NCBI RefSeq assembly: GCF_018812025.1
Contig: NC_063066.1
Location: forward strand, 12,149,882 to 12,213,881
Length of the DNA stretch: 64,000 bases
Reading direction: 5' to 3'
From: Megalobrama amblycephala
Taxonomy: Eukaryota; Chordata; Actinopteri; Cypriniformes; Xenocyprididae
This document shows positions 32,741 through 64,000 of the stretch, piece by piece. The notes below the pieces were generated by a model that was not told the DNA's origin, made no database searches, and saw only the letters and a program-made list of their open reading frames with translations. Made by a program: the position numbers and the translations under genes. Positions within the stretch are counted from its first letter, which is position 1. Every line of letters begins with the position of its first letter.

Positions 32741-33466
32741 CCTTCAGTCAGACGAACCAGCACGGACACACACACTCACACTCACACACATCAGATCCCA
32801 CTTGATCATCAGTGAACAAAAAGCCCTTTAACAGTTCGCGCCGAGAACGAATAAAAGCAAGAAAAGTGCATTGCCGAATGCATCCTGTTTAGCATGCTAA
32901 CAGGTGAGAGGGGCGCAGGAAGCTGAGAAGAGTGGGAGGATTGGGAGGTGCTCGGGCTGAGATTAGAAAGAGGATTTCTCAAGGCTGAGTAGGTCACTAA
33001 AGTTGAACAGTGTGGGATGGGAAGTGTGTACGAGTTTATTTGTGTGTGTGAGTGTGTGACTGTGTTCGAGGAGGAGGATAAGTCCTGTAGGCACACACTA
33101 ATCGGCTAACAGCAAGAAGGTTCTCTCATTTCATCATGTGACCGCACGCTCCCAGACACTTTACCAACCTGCACCTCCTGTATGAGAGTGATTTTGGCTT
33201 CCGTCACCTCCCTTGCCTGGCGCTGTTAAGTTGCGTGCATTGAGGGTAGATGACACCTGTGTGTAAGCTGAAGTACAGGTCATGATTTACTAATAGTAGA
33301 CCAGGTGGCAGACAGGCCAAACTGTTCTGTCTGAGTTGAGAGAGATATGAGCTGCCAACTTTTGAGTTCAGCTTGGAGTGAGAATTGGGGGATATAGCCT
33401 TTGATACATCAAAATCTTTCTCAATTAATGTTGTAAACTAGGCAAACCTGTCAGTATTAATATTAA

Positions 33467-34401
33467 AGGTGCCCTAGAACTTTTTTTTAAAAGATGTAAT
33501 ATAAGTCTAAGGTGTCCCCTGAATGTGTCTGTGAAGTTTCAGCTCAAAATACCCCATAGATTTTTTTAACTGCCTATTTTGGGGCATCATTATAAATGAG
33601 CCGATTCAGGGTGTGTGGCCCTTTAAATCTGGTGCTCCACGCCCCAAGAGCTCGCGCTTGCCTTAAACAACATAAAAAAAAAGTTCACATGGCTAATATA
33701 GCCTAACCCTCAAAATGGATCTTTACAAAGTGTTCGTCACACAGCATGTCTAATCGCGTAAGCACAGTGTTTATTGATTCTGAATGAGTTTGAGGCTATG
33801 CTCCGTGGCTAACGGCTAATGCTACACTGTTGGAGAGATTTATAAAGAATGAAGTTGTGTTTATGAATTATACAGACTGCAAGTGTTTAAAAATGAAAAT
33901 AGCGACGGCTCTTGTCTCCGTGAATACAGTAAGAAATGATGGTAACTTTAACCACATTTAACAGTACATTAGCAACATGCTAACGAAACATTTAGAAAGA
34001 CAATTTACAAATATCACTAAAAATATCATGTTATCATGAATCATGTCAGTTATTATTGCTCCATCTGCCATTTTTTGCTATTGTCCTTGCTTGCTTACCT
34101 AGTCTGTTGATTCAGCAGTGCACATCCAGACGTTCTGCCCTTGTCTAATGCCTTTCATAATGTTGGGAACATGGGCTGGCATATGCAAATATTGGGGGCG
34201 TACACCCCGACTGTTACGTAACGTACGTAGTCGGTGTTATGTTGAGATTCGCTGTTCTTCGGAGGTCTTTTAAACAAATGAGATTTATATAAGAAGGAGG
34301 AAACAATGGAGTTTGAGACTCACTGTATGTCATTTCCATGTACTGAACTCTTGTTATTTAACTATGCCGAGGTAAATTCAATTTTTGAATCTAGGGCACC
34401 T
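33467..34401 (+). mobile_element. TTAA-flanked MITE, AGGTGCCC family, copy 2
   Basis: 935 bp, AGGTGCCCTAGAAC to CTAGGGCACCT, with TTAA at 33463-33466 and 34402-34405. The termini are perfect inverted repeats. It aligns with the 16516 copy throughout. Confidence 0.85.
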
Positions 34402-35465
34402 TTAAAGTTAATTTACAACTGATTTGTAAAATTACACATTTTTTTCTGAGGTAAATGTTAGGCCTTATGTGACATTGTTTACAAGCTGTTTTATCTGCGG
34501 TTGAAACACTGATTGAGCGATTACATGAGAGATGATATTCTTTCAACACCCTCTGATCATTCATGTTTATTTTGTTCTGTAACTAGCCTAGTAAAGAGGA
34601 AGATTGCGCTCCTGCTTCGCTTGAACTGAGGCGATACATACAGCAATTTGACCCGCCACATTAAAGGCACAATATGTACATTTTCGCCGCTAGAGGTCGC
34701 TTATTCAAAACAAAGGCATAGCTTGATGAAGCCTTGATTTCGTGGAATCATGGGAGGTGTTGTCTTCACGTTTACAGCCGGTGGAAAAGAATCAGGATGG
34801 GACTTGGGCAGAAATCATGTTCATGGATGAGATTATTAACGTTACTCTATGAAGCAGCGCAGGACTGAGTGCTGTGCGAGCAAACAAGGCCGTGGAGCGA
34901 TTGCTAATGCGAGACGAGCGCAACACATGGCTCGAGAGCAGCAGAACTTTTGGTATGCTGCAGTCACCGCTTCCGCTTCTTCTGGTTAAGCGTATGTGGG
35001 GTAACGCAGCACTGTTTTATCATATTAGATACATTTGTGTTGAAAGTTGTTATTGTGCTACTCTGCGTTCGCTCGGTGGTTGCACACTGCAGTAAGCTAG
35101 ATCGATGCATGGTAAAACATGGTACTCGCTGTAAATCAAGAAAACGAGATTTAAACAATAAGACTTACTGTGTTGAGCTACATAACATGATTAGTTTTCT
35201 GTCGATGAATGCATCCATCCAAACAGCTGCTCACCTGTCTAATAAAATACATAATAAATTAAAGTGTCTTTGGTGTTTCCGTGGTTTCTACAAAATCGAG
35301 GGTAACACGGGTATGATGTTATTGATGATCCACGGACACATTCCGTGTCCTGGTTAAAATTGCTTATTTCTCTGGATTTAAACATTCTTGAAAACATTTG
35401 GGATAATGTAAGTACACAAGTTAACAAAATATATAACACTGTTCTAGTGTTTTTGGATATTTTAA

Positions 35466-37398
35466 AGGTGCCCAAGAATGCTTTTTCACAAGATGTAATA
35501 TAAGTCTAAGGTGTCCCCTGAATGTGTCTGTGAAATTTCAGCTCAAAATACCCCATAGATTTTTTTAAATTAATTTTTTTAACTGCCTATTTTGGGGCAT
35601 CATTAACTAGAGCCCGACCGATATATCGGCCGGCCGATATTATCGGCCGATATGAGCTAATTGCATTTAAATCGGCATCGGCGTTTATAACGGCCGATGA
35701 AACATGAGAAACAGAGTCTCATGCTTCACTCATGTTATGAGTGTTGCATAGTTTGCCCACCAGAGGGAGCTCTGCAACTCCCCAGTTGACAACAGCGCCA
35801 GAAATCCACTACAGAAGAAAGTATTGTTGTACTCTTTTGACGGTGAGTCTGTCGTTCGTCATGTGAAATGATTGTAGATTTAGTTCATACACTGTATATA
35901 AAAACAGTGTGGTAGTTCTAGCTAACGGTCCTATCATTATCACTTATAAATATTCTGTAACATCACTTACAGCCGCTAATGCATTGCTATATTAGATTAC
36001 CCACAAAGCTAATACCATGTTTATCAGTGGAAGAGCGCGAACGTTAATAAGAGGTCAAACTATAACGTTAGCGTTTAACTTATTCTAAATATATCTGCAG
36101 TGTTTCCCATTTAACTTATTTTAATTTTATTTTCAATTCATTGACATGGTTTTGTGGAATATTGAATTTGTTTGGTATAGCTCTTTTACTTTAACTTTAG
36201 TATTATAATTTATTTACAGTACACACACAGACTGTTAAAACCAGCTTCAACTGGAAGTAAGTAAAACTGTTAAATGTTTAAAACCAGACTGTTTTTTGAT
36301 CATTAAAAAATATATACTTTTGATGTGCAATTGTTTAGTCATTGAGACTGTAATCTAAGGCTTTTTTTTAACATAATCCCTTCTGGAAAATGGTATACAG
36401 CCCACATACATAGAACAGGCAGATATTTTGCTATTGAATGTTGTGTAAGTGTAGTTTATAGGAAATGGGTCTAATATCCAGTTTATTTTCAAAATCAAAA
36501 TATCGGCTTATAAATCGGCTCTTTTTGAGTTAATATCGGCATCGGCCCCCAAAAATCCATATCGGTCGGGCTCTATCATTAACTATGCACTGATTTTTTC
36601 AGCACGCCGCCCCTTTAATTCACGTGCTCCCTGCCACACGAGCTCTCGATTATATTACAGCACATTTACAAAGTTCACACAGCTAATATAACCCTCAAAT
36701 GGATCTTTACAAGATGTTCGTCATGCATGCTGTATGCATGCTTCGAATTATGTGAGTAAAGTATTTATTTTGATGTTTATATTTGATTCTCTATGAGTCT
36801 GAGGCTGTGCTCTGTGGCTAACAGCTAATGCTACACTGTTGGAGAGATTTATAAAGAATGAAGTTGTTTATGAATTATACATCAAGTTTTTAAAAATGAA
36901 AATAGCGACGGCTCTTGTCTCCGTGAATTCAGTAAGAAACGATGGTAACTTTAACCTCATTTAACAGTACATTAGCAACATGCTAACGAAACATTTAGAT
37001 AGACAATTTACAAATATCACTAAAAATATCATGCTATCATGGATCATGTCAGTTATTATTGCTCCATCTGCCATTTTCGCTGTTGTTCTTGCTTACCTAG
37101 TCTGTTGATTCACCTGTGCAGATCCAGACGTTACTGGCTGCCCTTGTCTAATGCCTTTCATAATGTTGGGAACATGGGCTGGTATATGCAAATATTGGGG
37201 CGTACACCCCGACTGTTACGTAACAGTCGGTGTTATGTTGAGATCCGCGTGTTTTCCGGAAGCCTTTTAAACAAATGAGATTTACATAAGAAAGAGAAAG
37301 AAATGGAGTTTGAAACTCAATGTTTGTCTTTTCCATGTACTGAACTCTTGTTATTCAACTATGCCAAGGTAAATTAAAATTTTGAATCTAGGGCACCT
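35466..37398 (+). mobile_element. Middle layer of nest: AGGTGCCC family, copy 3
   Basis: AGGTGCCC to GGGCACCT, with TTAA at 35462-35465 and 37399-37402. Removing it restores the ATTTTAATCCAAAA seen in the empty relative near 47850. Without the hAT insert and its duplicated target it is about 957 bp. Confidence 0.85.
35608..36575. mobile_element. Inner layer of nest: non-autonomous hAT element with 8-bp TSD
   Basis: 968 bp with inverted ends TAGAGCCCGACCGATAT and ATATCGGTCGGGCTCTA. A perfect 8-bp duplication, TCATTAAC, is at 35600-35607 and 36576-36583. The 8-bp TSD and TAGAG tip are hAT hallmarks. The empty site CATCATTAACTATGCACTG is preserved in the 16516 copy near 16650. No transposase is encoded. 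Confidence 0.9.
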
Positions 37399-38301
37399 TT
37401 AATCCAAAAAATCCTACATATTGTGCCTAAAAAGGAATTTTGTAACACACACACACAAAAAAAAAGGTTAAGATTGTTTTATATCAAATTATATCAAATA
37501 ACCTGATAATAATCTTATCTGTCAGCACATTGTCCGTGTCCTCTTTGTATGGTTGTGTGGCATGAGAGTGTAAGAACAGTGTCAATTGTGTGAGTCCTGA
37601 TAATGATCTCAGTAAAATTGAGAAGTGAATAACATAGGCCTACTGACTATCCAACAATGCATGAATAAAAAGTTGCTGAAAGACTGCGTAAGGTAGGGAA
37701 TAAACACATTTCCCTTTAGTACCAATTTGTCAAAACAAAATTATTCCCAAGGGTGTGTTTATACATGCCTATGCTTAAATTAACACCGCTTGAGGATGAA
37801 TGGAAAATATGCATAATTAAAAACATCACTATGAAATGTGTCCATCCTTATGTTGTAGCAACATCTGGTTTGCATGCATTTATCTTAATCTCAGTCATTT
37901 CTTCTGTTTTTTTAAGTGTTCTGTTTCCTTTTCCATCAGAAAATTCTTTTCTGTTTTTTTTTTTAAGCTTTTCTTCTTTTTAGTTTTAGTAAAAAAAAAA
38001 AATAAAAAAAAAAACTTTAATTTTCATTTTCAGTAGGTTGGGAATCGTAAAATATGTATATATGAATCCGTTTTTTTATGTTAAATGAACATATACATTT
38101 ATAGTCCACTGTAAAAAAAAATAAATAAATAAAAATAAAATAAACATAACATGTGACGTAGAAACAATTGTTGTGAAACCATATGGATAATTAAAATGCC
38201 TTTATCAAGTTTGCTACAGTTATCCAAGACAAGAGGGATATGTCCTTTTGTAGTCTGCCTCCATGTGGTTTAAATGAAAATAACAGACAGGTAGGAACAT
38301 T

Positions 38302-38756
38302 ACCATCAAAAGTGTGGGGTATAGTTTAGGTTTTGAAAAAAAAAAAAAACTAATACTTTTATTCAGCAAATATGCATTAAATTGATCAAACGCGACAATG
38401 AAGACTTACATTGTTATAAAAGATTTCTATTTCAAATAAATGCTGTTCTTTTGAACTTTAATCAAAGAATCCTACATTTTTTTTACTGTTTCCACAAAAT
38501 AACAAGCAACTCAACTGTTTTTAACATAGATAATAATAAAAAAAAATGTTTCTTGAGCACCAAATCAGCATATTAGAATAATTTCTGGTTGGAAAATGAT
38601 GCTGAAAATTCAGCTTTGCCATCACAGTTCTTTTAAATTATAACATTCCACAATATTCCTTTTTTTTTGGTCAAATAAATGCAGCCTTTGTGGCTACAAG
38701 TGGCTTCTTTCAAAAACATTTAAAAACTTTACTGACCACAAACTTTTAAACCTGTC
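38302..38756 (+). mobile_element. MITE with TTCAAAAGTTTGGGG-type termini, long copy
   Basis: The near full-length family member carries AATACTTTTATTCAGCAA, GAAAATTCAGCTTTGCCATC and TCAAATAAATGCAGCC blocks between worn termini. Confidence 0.7.
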
Positions 38757-39349
38757 AGTTCTAAATATTTAATGTTAATAGTGGCAATGCATACCACAGC
38801 ATTTTTTTTCTGATATTTTTGTTTTAAGTTCATGAAAACACCTAAAACCTATTGCCATATACAGTATGTTAAGCTGTCATATAACATGCAGTATATTGTA
38901 GGCCTAATATAAAACATATACAACACCAGTTCAAAATACTGTAAAAATGCAATTGTTCCCTCAAAGTGCTTTATTTTTTTTTCTCATTTGACCTTTACAA
39001 ATGACTTTCATTTGTGTAACCCATTATAGTCAGATTATTTTATTAAGTAAAACCAATTAATTTAGATTTTACCACAAGGTAAACTGAGGAAATGTTTTAG
39101 AGTGCATTTAAATTCCAACATAATACACAGATTGTTAAGAACAACAACAACCATAGAGTATTTATTAACAAGTACACCAGTGTAGTTTATTTATGCAAGC
39201 AGTTTGTCCCTACAGATCAGAAAAGCCACTGTCAAGCGGTTGGCACATTTATGTACAAAACAAATTAATGGAACAGCTTTCTACTAAGCATTCTTTAGTG
39301 AGAGTACAAAAAGACTATACGAGGACAGAGAGAGTGAGCCAGAGTGAGT

Positions 39350-39360
<11 letters not shown>

Positions 39361-39390
<30 letters not shown>
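39361..39390. repeat. (GA)n microsatellite
   Basis: Pure AG repeat in the probable gpm6a 3' UTR. Confidence 0.9.
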
Positions 39391-39393
<3 letters not shown>

Positions 39394-40809
39394 AGGGTTA
39401 GAGAAAGCATTAAGTTAGGGGCTCAACAAGCAATAGTAATAGAAAGGTGAGAGGAGGACTTGGAGGGAGTTAGAGAGATCACCACAAAGTAAACAGGCAC
39501 AAATCAAACACTATACCATCAAAGAGTAGGAGTTTCAGCGCAATGTATTCAGCATAGGATTCAAATTACTGCACGTTATGAGAAAGGGAATGACCCAGCA
39601 AGACAGTCGCATATATCAAACTCATAAAAAGATGAAATGAAAACATTTTTCTTGTTTTTTTTCTTTGATTTTTTTTTCATTATTATTATTATCATCATTA
39701 TTATTTTATTTTATTTATTTTTTTTGATCCAGTAAAAACGATTACCATTGAATGCATGACCATGCCACAAATAACACTTAGGTTCACAGTCTTTACCTAA
39801 CATTACAGGGGTGTGACCTGGCAGCCGGCACCCCGATGCACTTACACCAAGAAAGAGCTCACAAAATGGTCAAATAAGTGCACGAAACTAGCTCTTAGAA
39901 ACACTGACGGAACATGACTTGCCAGGCATTAAAAGAATGAGAAGACATCTCCATCATCCAATATAATAATGACTTGTTAGCAAGACAACGAGTAACTGTC
40001 ATTGAGATAGTATAAGCTCTTTAAATATTTGTTTTCATCGTCATATTCCCCTTTGTAAAGAAAAAAACCCACCGAAAGAAAGTGAAACTGTCACAAAACA
40101 TTACTGTGTCTCACCTGGATTTTGCTCCACCTCTTGTCTTTTTTCGCTTTCAGAAGAACACCCTCCCTCCGCCCACCCTATATCCGGTCATGGAATGTGT
40201 TTTTCAGTCTAAAACAAATTCACCTGAAGTTTAAGTGCTAACATACAGTACATACATTTACACATTGATTTTGTACAAAAGCTGAAAGTAAAAAGCGTCA
40301 AATAAAAACCCTGAAGGATTTACTGTCTATATCTGTTTGTGTAGGAAAATAAAAAAGAGGGGGTCATAACGCTGTAGGGTTGTGCATGTGACGCTTGCTT
40401 CCAGTAAAGGGAGAGTTGCATTGTTGCCGAAGAGGGGGTCGCTGACACTACAGTAAGATTTAAATGCTTAACGTCCACTCAAAAGTGGTCAGAAAGTTCC
40501 TCTCCCTCTCAGAGAAGTTACAACGCCACCTACTGGCACGATGCGGTCTGAAAACTTGACTAGCGCGGCAAGCAAATAATAACCATTTTGTTCTTTTGTA
40601 ATCATCTTGATAAGCTATGCAATGACATCTGTAGAAAAATAATAAATAAACACTTTATGGTACATCTGTTATATCTTAATTTTGTTTTTTGTCTTTTCTG
40701 TCTCAGTTTTTGAGTTTTCTTTTACCAAAATAATGCAGAATGAGCAAGCCATCTGCTGGTATCGGGCTTCATACCTTCTGATGATTAAAAAAAAGGAGAG
40801 AAAGAGAGG

Positions 40810-40847
<38 letters not shown>

Positions 40848-41105
40848 AATTTTTTTACCAAATTTTTTTATCATGATTTAAGTCTATGATAATGAGACCT
40901 TAAAAGACAGACACACATGAAAAAAATGTGCTTTTTCCCCCAATAACCGACCCTCTACATAAGAATGATTCATGTATTGATGCTAAAATGTTTTAAAAAG
41001 AAATATATTCAAAAATTGTAATATGTGGTGGAAAAAAGAACCAGCACAATCTCTTAAAAATGAAATACAATAATGTGAAAAAAACTACAACACTACTTCT
41101 AGCAC

Positions 41106-41106
<1 letters not shown>

Positions 41107-41151
<45 letters not shown>
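41107..41151. repeat. (ATA)n trinucleotide array
   Basis: About fifteen ATA units, 140 nt downstream of the gpm6a stop codon. Confidence 0.93.
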
Positions 41152-41152
<1 letters not shown>

Positions 41153-41287
41153 TTTGTGCGAGAGGTAATGGGTTGGCCATGGGGTTGGTCATACGACACA
41201 CCACCTGGACTGCACCAGTGCCAAAACTCCCTTCAACAGGAAGTGAAAGCACCGAGGGTCCTCTCGCCCCCGCTGCTGCTTCCTGTC

Positions 41288-61626
<20,339 letters not shown>

Positions 61627-61763
61627 GTTGCCTTGTCCTTTGATTTCGGGGGTCTCTACAGCGGTGACCAGTGTTGCGCCTGTGGGTTTAAAGTCCGCTC
61701 CTTAAACGCCTTCCCTTGCCTGCTTACCACAATAGAGGCTGAGGCTGGCTCTCAGTGCACAAG

Positions 61764-61786
61764 TCTCTCTCTCTCTCTCTCTCTCT
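61764..61786. repeat. (CT)n tract in gpm6a 5' region
   Basis: Read on the gene's strand this is a GA repeat about 140 nt before the gpm6a start codon. It is probably in the 5' UTR or core promoter. Confidence 0.85.
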
Positions 61787-62250
61787 GTGTCAGACTCGCT
61801 CTCCCTCCTCCCTCTCCTCACTCTCTCGCTCCTGCTACTACCCTGTTCCTCACAGTGGAGAGCTGCTGTCAACACTGATTTTTTTCAGTTGACTTCTTTT
61901 GTGTAAGGAGGTTCAGTGTGGCATCTCAGTGCAGGCTTGTGCAAACCAGTGAGTGTTAAGACATTCAGATCTCTATTTACACTATTTATGTGTTTATACG
62001 AGGTAACACAAGCTCAAGTGTGGAATACAAAAACATCAAATCGACAACCACCCAAAACATGGATCAGCACACTAGGCGGACAGAGAAAGGTGGGTTTTTG
62101 GGGGAGTCAAGCTGCAAGCCAGTAAAAGCCTCCACTTTACACCCCTCCTCTAAAAGAATGAATAATGCTGGCTACATATCTGCTGCATTAAACTCGAGAT
62201 AAAAACAAATAATCAATTTATCAATTAATTTTGTCTGACATTCCGATAAT

Positions 62251-62253
<3 letters not shown>

Positions 62254-62322
<69 letters not shown>
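62254..62322. repeat. Compound (TA)n-(GATA)n microsatellite
   Basis: TA units to 62289, then eight GATA units. Confidence 0.93.
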
Positions 62323-62323
<1 letters not shown>

Positions 62324-62489
62324 AACTGCATGACAATATAAAATAGTAGTAAATCTGAGGGCTTGAATTATAGTGATGACATCTTGAGTGGTTTTTTTTC
62401 AGCTTCGCTGCTTCTGTGTGCAACATGGATGAAATATAAATGCTTGTGATGAATATAACATCATATGGCATGCTCACGTGATTCTTTAT

Positions 62490-62523
<34 letters not shown>

Positions 62524-63570
62524 TGAAACATAAGGCATTAAAAAGCAGTAATTTTTGTTTTGTCAAATTTTACGCACTTAATCAGCCACATTTGTTAGAA
62601 CATACAATTTGGCATAGAAGTGTCATTAAAATTTAATTAAAATTTGTATTACCTCCTCTGTACAGCCAGAAATTTGTGCAATTAATCAGCTGTTGGTGGT
62701 TATGTGACAATAAGTGATCTAAGACAGCCAAAATCAACTAAAAGCATGCTCATCTCCAACATAATCATCAATTTATAAATTATTAATCACTAGAAAATGT
62801 ATTTAAACAGCTCTTTTAAATCATTTCTAAATCATTATAGATCTAGAAATGACTATTTGTGTTGCACTTGAGTTTTCACTGGCCCCATTACTTTAAATAC
62901 TGGTTTATGATCTGCTGACACTTTAAAAGATACATCAACATGTCCTGGCCAAAATGCTGACAGATTTACTTTGTACAGGCAGTATGAAGTTCTGAAATTG
63001 TGAAGGCCGACTTTCTTATTTAGAATCCAAGAATAGCATTTAGTATGCCACTGGGGTGCAGTCACTACTGAAAGTGTCTTAGGGGCCGCTCACACAGGAG
63101 GCAGTCTATGTGAACAGCCCCTGACCCCCCAAATGCATGTCTTATGACAATAACAATTTGTCTGATGTGTTGATACTGCTATGCCATGTTTAACATTCCT
63201 GCCCTGAGTGCCCACATATATAGTGATCTATTTCAAGAATAGCATCACTGCACAGGCACAAAACACCAAATGTAGACTATAGCATTTGACACTAAATATA
63301 ATAGGATACAAGGCTTTCTGTGTTCCATTATCACACAGGGCATTCAAGGCGGAGGGGTCTTGTATCAGCTTGAAGGGGTTTATTCTGAGATAACAACCGG
63401 ATGGATGTACATTATCCCACTTATTACATGGCTACTTGCCACATAAGTAAATAATTAGACACGAAATATTGATCCGAGTCCGCAATTAGGCCTACGTTAA
63501 AAAGGTCACGCTTGACATAGGCGGAAGTACAGAGTCGGTGTTTACAACTTGAACGTGCAAATACTAACCC

Positions 63571-63676
63571 TGCGTCTCAATCAGCTCCCTAGTTCCCTAT
63601 ATCATGAAAGTGAATGTGGCTGATTCTCTGATCAGTGCCGTGACTACTGAACTAGGGAGCTGTTTGAGACACACGG
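63571..63676. repeat. Short imperfect hairpin, possible MITE
   Basis: GTCTCAATCAGCTCCCTAGTT at the left pairs with AACTAGGGAGCTGTTTGAGAC at the right around a 55-bp loop. The size fits a solo MITE remnant, but no target duplication is clear. Confidence 0.5.
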
Positions 63677-64000
63677 TAAGTCAAACGCCGTTTACAAAAA
63701 AAGGTAAAACAACTAATGGTTCTTCCATCCTGTGTTGTCAGTGCCATCAGACTGTCATACCCTTCTCCATCAGAACAAAAACAACTCTAAAGGGGGTCGC
63801 ACACCAGACGCGAGAACTCAATTTTGACTCGACTCCTGATAGAAGAGCTGCACAATGGGAGTGTTTTACATCAACAGGGAAACGTTACATATGCTTTAAT
63901 ATTTCGCACTGAGGTTAGTGTACATGGAAAATGGCACAACAGAGCAAAATGAAAGAAAAGGCTACGTTTATTATACATTTTTAGACTTTATTCAAGCTGT

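Larger units (their letters stand above)
34665..37428 (+). mobile_element. Outer layer of nest: AGGCACAATATG element
   Basis: The left end AGGCACAATATGTACA follows TTAA at 34661-34664. The right end ACATATTGTGCCT is at about 37416-37428. An uninterrupted relative lies at 47377-47871, so the 1.9 kb between 35466 and 37398 is insertion. The right-hand TTAA has decayed. Confidence 0.78.
32741..39160. other. Spacer between lrit3 start and gpm6a 3' end
   Basis: The first 700 bp (32741-33460) are repeat-poor and include a GC-richer patch just upstream of lrit3 exon 1, presumably its promoter. From 33467 the spacer is mostly transposon: a MITE at 33467-34401, a three-layer nest at 34665-37428 and a MITE at 38302-38756. 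No further gene is seen. Confidence 0.55.
39161..41287 (-). other. gpm6a: Probable gpm6a 3' untranslated region
   Basis: About 2.1 kb follow the gpm6a stop without the recognisable TE boundaries found on either side. AATAAA signals on the minus strand lie at 39161-39166 and 39186-39191, and an A-rich stretch with further AATAAA copies lies near 39700. A Pumilio-type TGTACATA (minus) is at 39250-39257. The tract contains (GA)n at 39361-39390 and 40796-40850 and an ATA trinucleotide array at 41107-41151. The true end is not determined. Confidence 0.45.
61627..64000. other. gpm6a upstream flank
   Basis: Contains the (CT)n tract, a TA-GATA compound repeat (62254-62322) and a (GT)n array (62492-62522). 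An imperfect inverted repeat lies at about 63571-63676. No coding exon was recognised. The gpm6a promoter should lie in the first few hundred bases. Confidence 0.5.

Noticed and set aside
34874..35357. Overlapping plus-strand frames of 73 and 135 codons
   Set aside because: They fall in the interior of the AGGCACAATATG element, and the related copy near 47500 does not keep the frames. Composition is not protein-like.

Overview
The window is vertebrate nuclear DNA, almost certainly from a cyprinid (carp/zebrafish-type) fish. The genes are split into short exons with GT-AG introns. The three genes match vertebrate families closely. The intervening DNA is AT-rich and full of cyprinid-type hairpin MITEs, hAT-like and Tc1-like elements, LINE tails and long TA microsatellites.

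Three protein-coding genes lie in tandem, all on the minus strand. (1) Positions 20796 to 1 hold the 5' fifteen coding exons of egf (pro-epidermal growth factor). They encode the signal peptide, first YWTD beta-propeller, four EGF-like repeats, second propeller and the start of the next EGF-like repeat. The mature EGF, membrane segment and tail lie beyond position 1. (2) Positions 32740 to 23793 hold a complete four-exon lrit3 (leucine-rich repeat, Ig-like, fibronectin III and transmembrane protein of the retina), 643 codons. (3) Positions 61626 to 41288 hold a complete seven-exon gpm6a (neuronal tetraspan glycoprotein M6-a), 278 codons, with a candidate second first exon at 57773-57788. Exon limits were set by hand from homology, splice sites and phase. 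Every junction keeps the frame; one egf intron appears to be GC-AG.

Layout: 1-20.8 kb egf exons and introns; 20.8-23.8 kb egf 5' flank and lrit3 3' flank; 23.8-32.7 kb lrit3; 32.7-39.2 kb a repeat-dense spacer; about 39.2-41.3 kb probable gpm6a 3' UTR; 41.3-61.6 kb gpm6a; 61.6-64 kb gpm6a upstream DNA.

No operon, CRISPR array, viral genome or new enzyme system is visible. The most unusual content is the transposon stratigraphy. About fourteen insertions from at least six sequence families share the same boundary, TTAA followed by AGG and mirrored at the other end. There are two three-layer nested insertions with readable target duplications, and foldback elements with similar outer arms but different cores. 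Candidate regulatory sites (a perfect RFX X-box, two perfect CREs and a paired X-box half-site) lie in non-repeat parts of introns and flanks.
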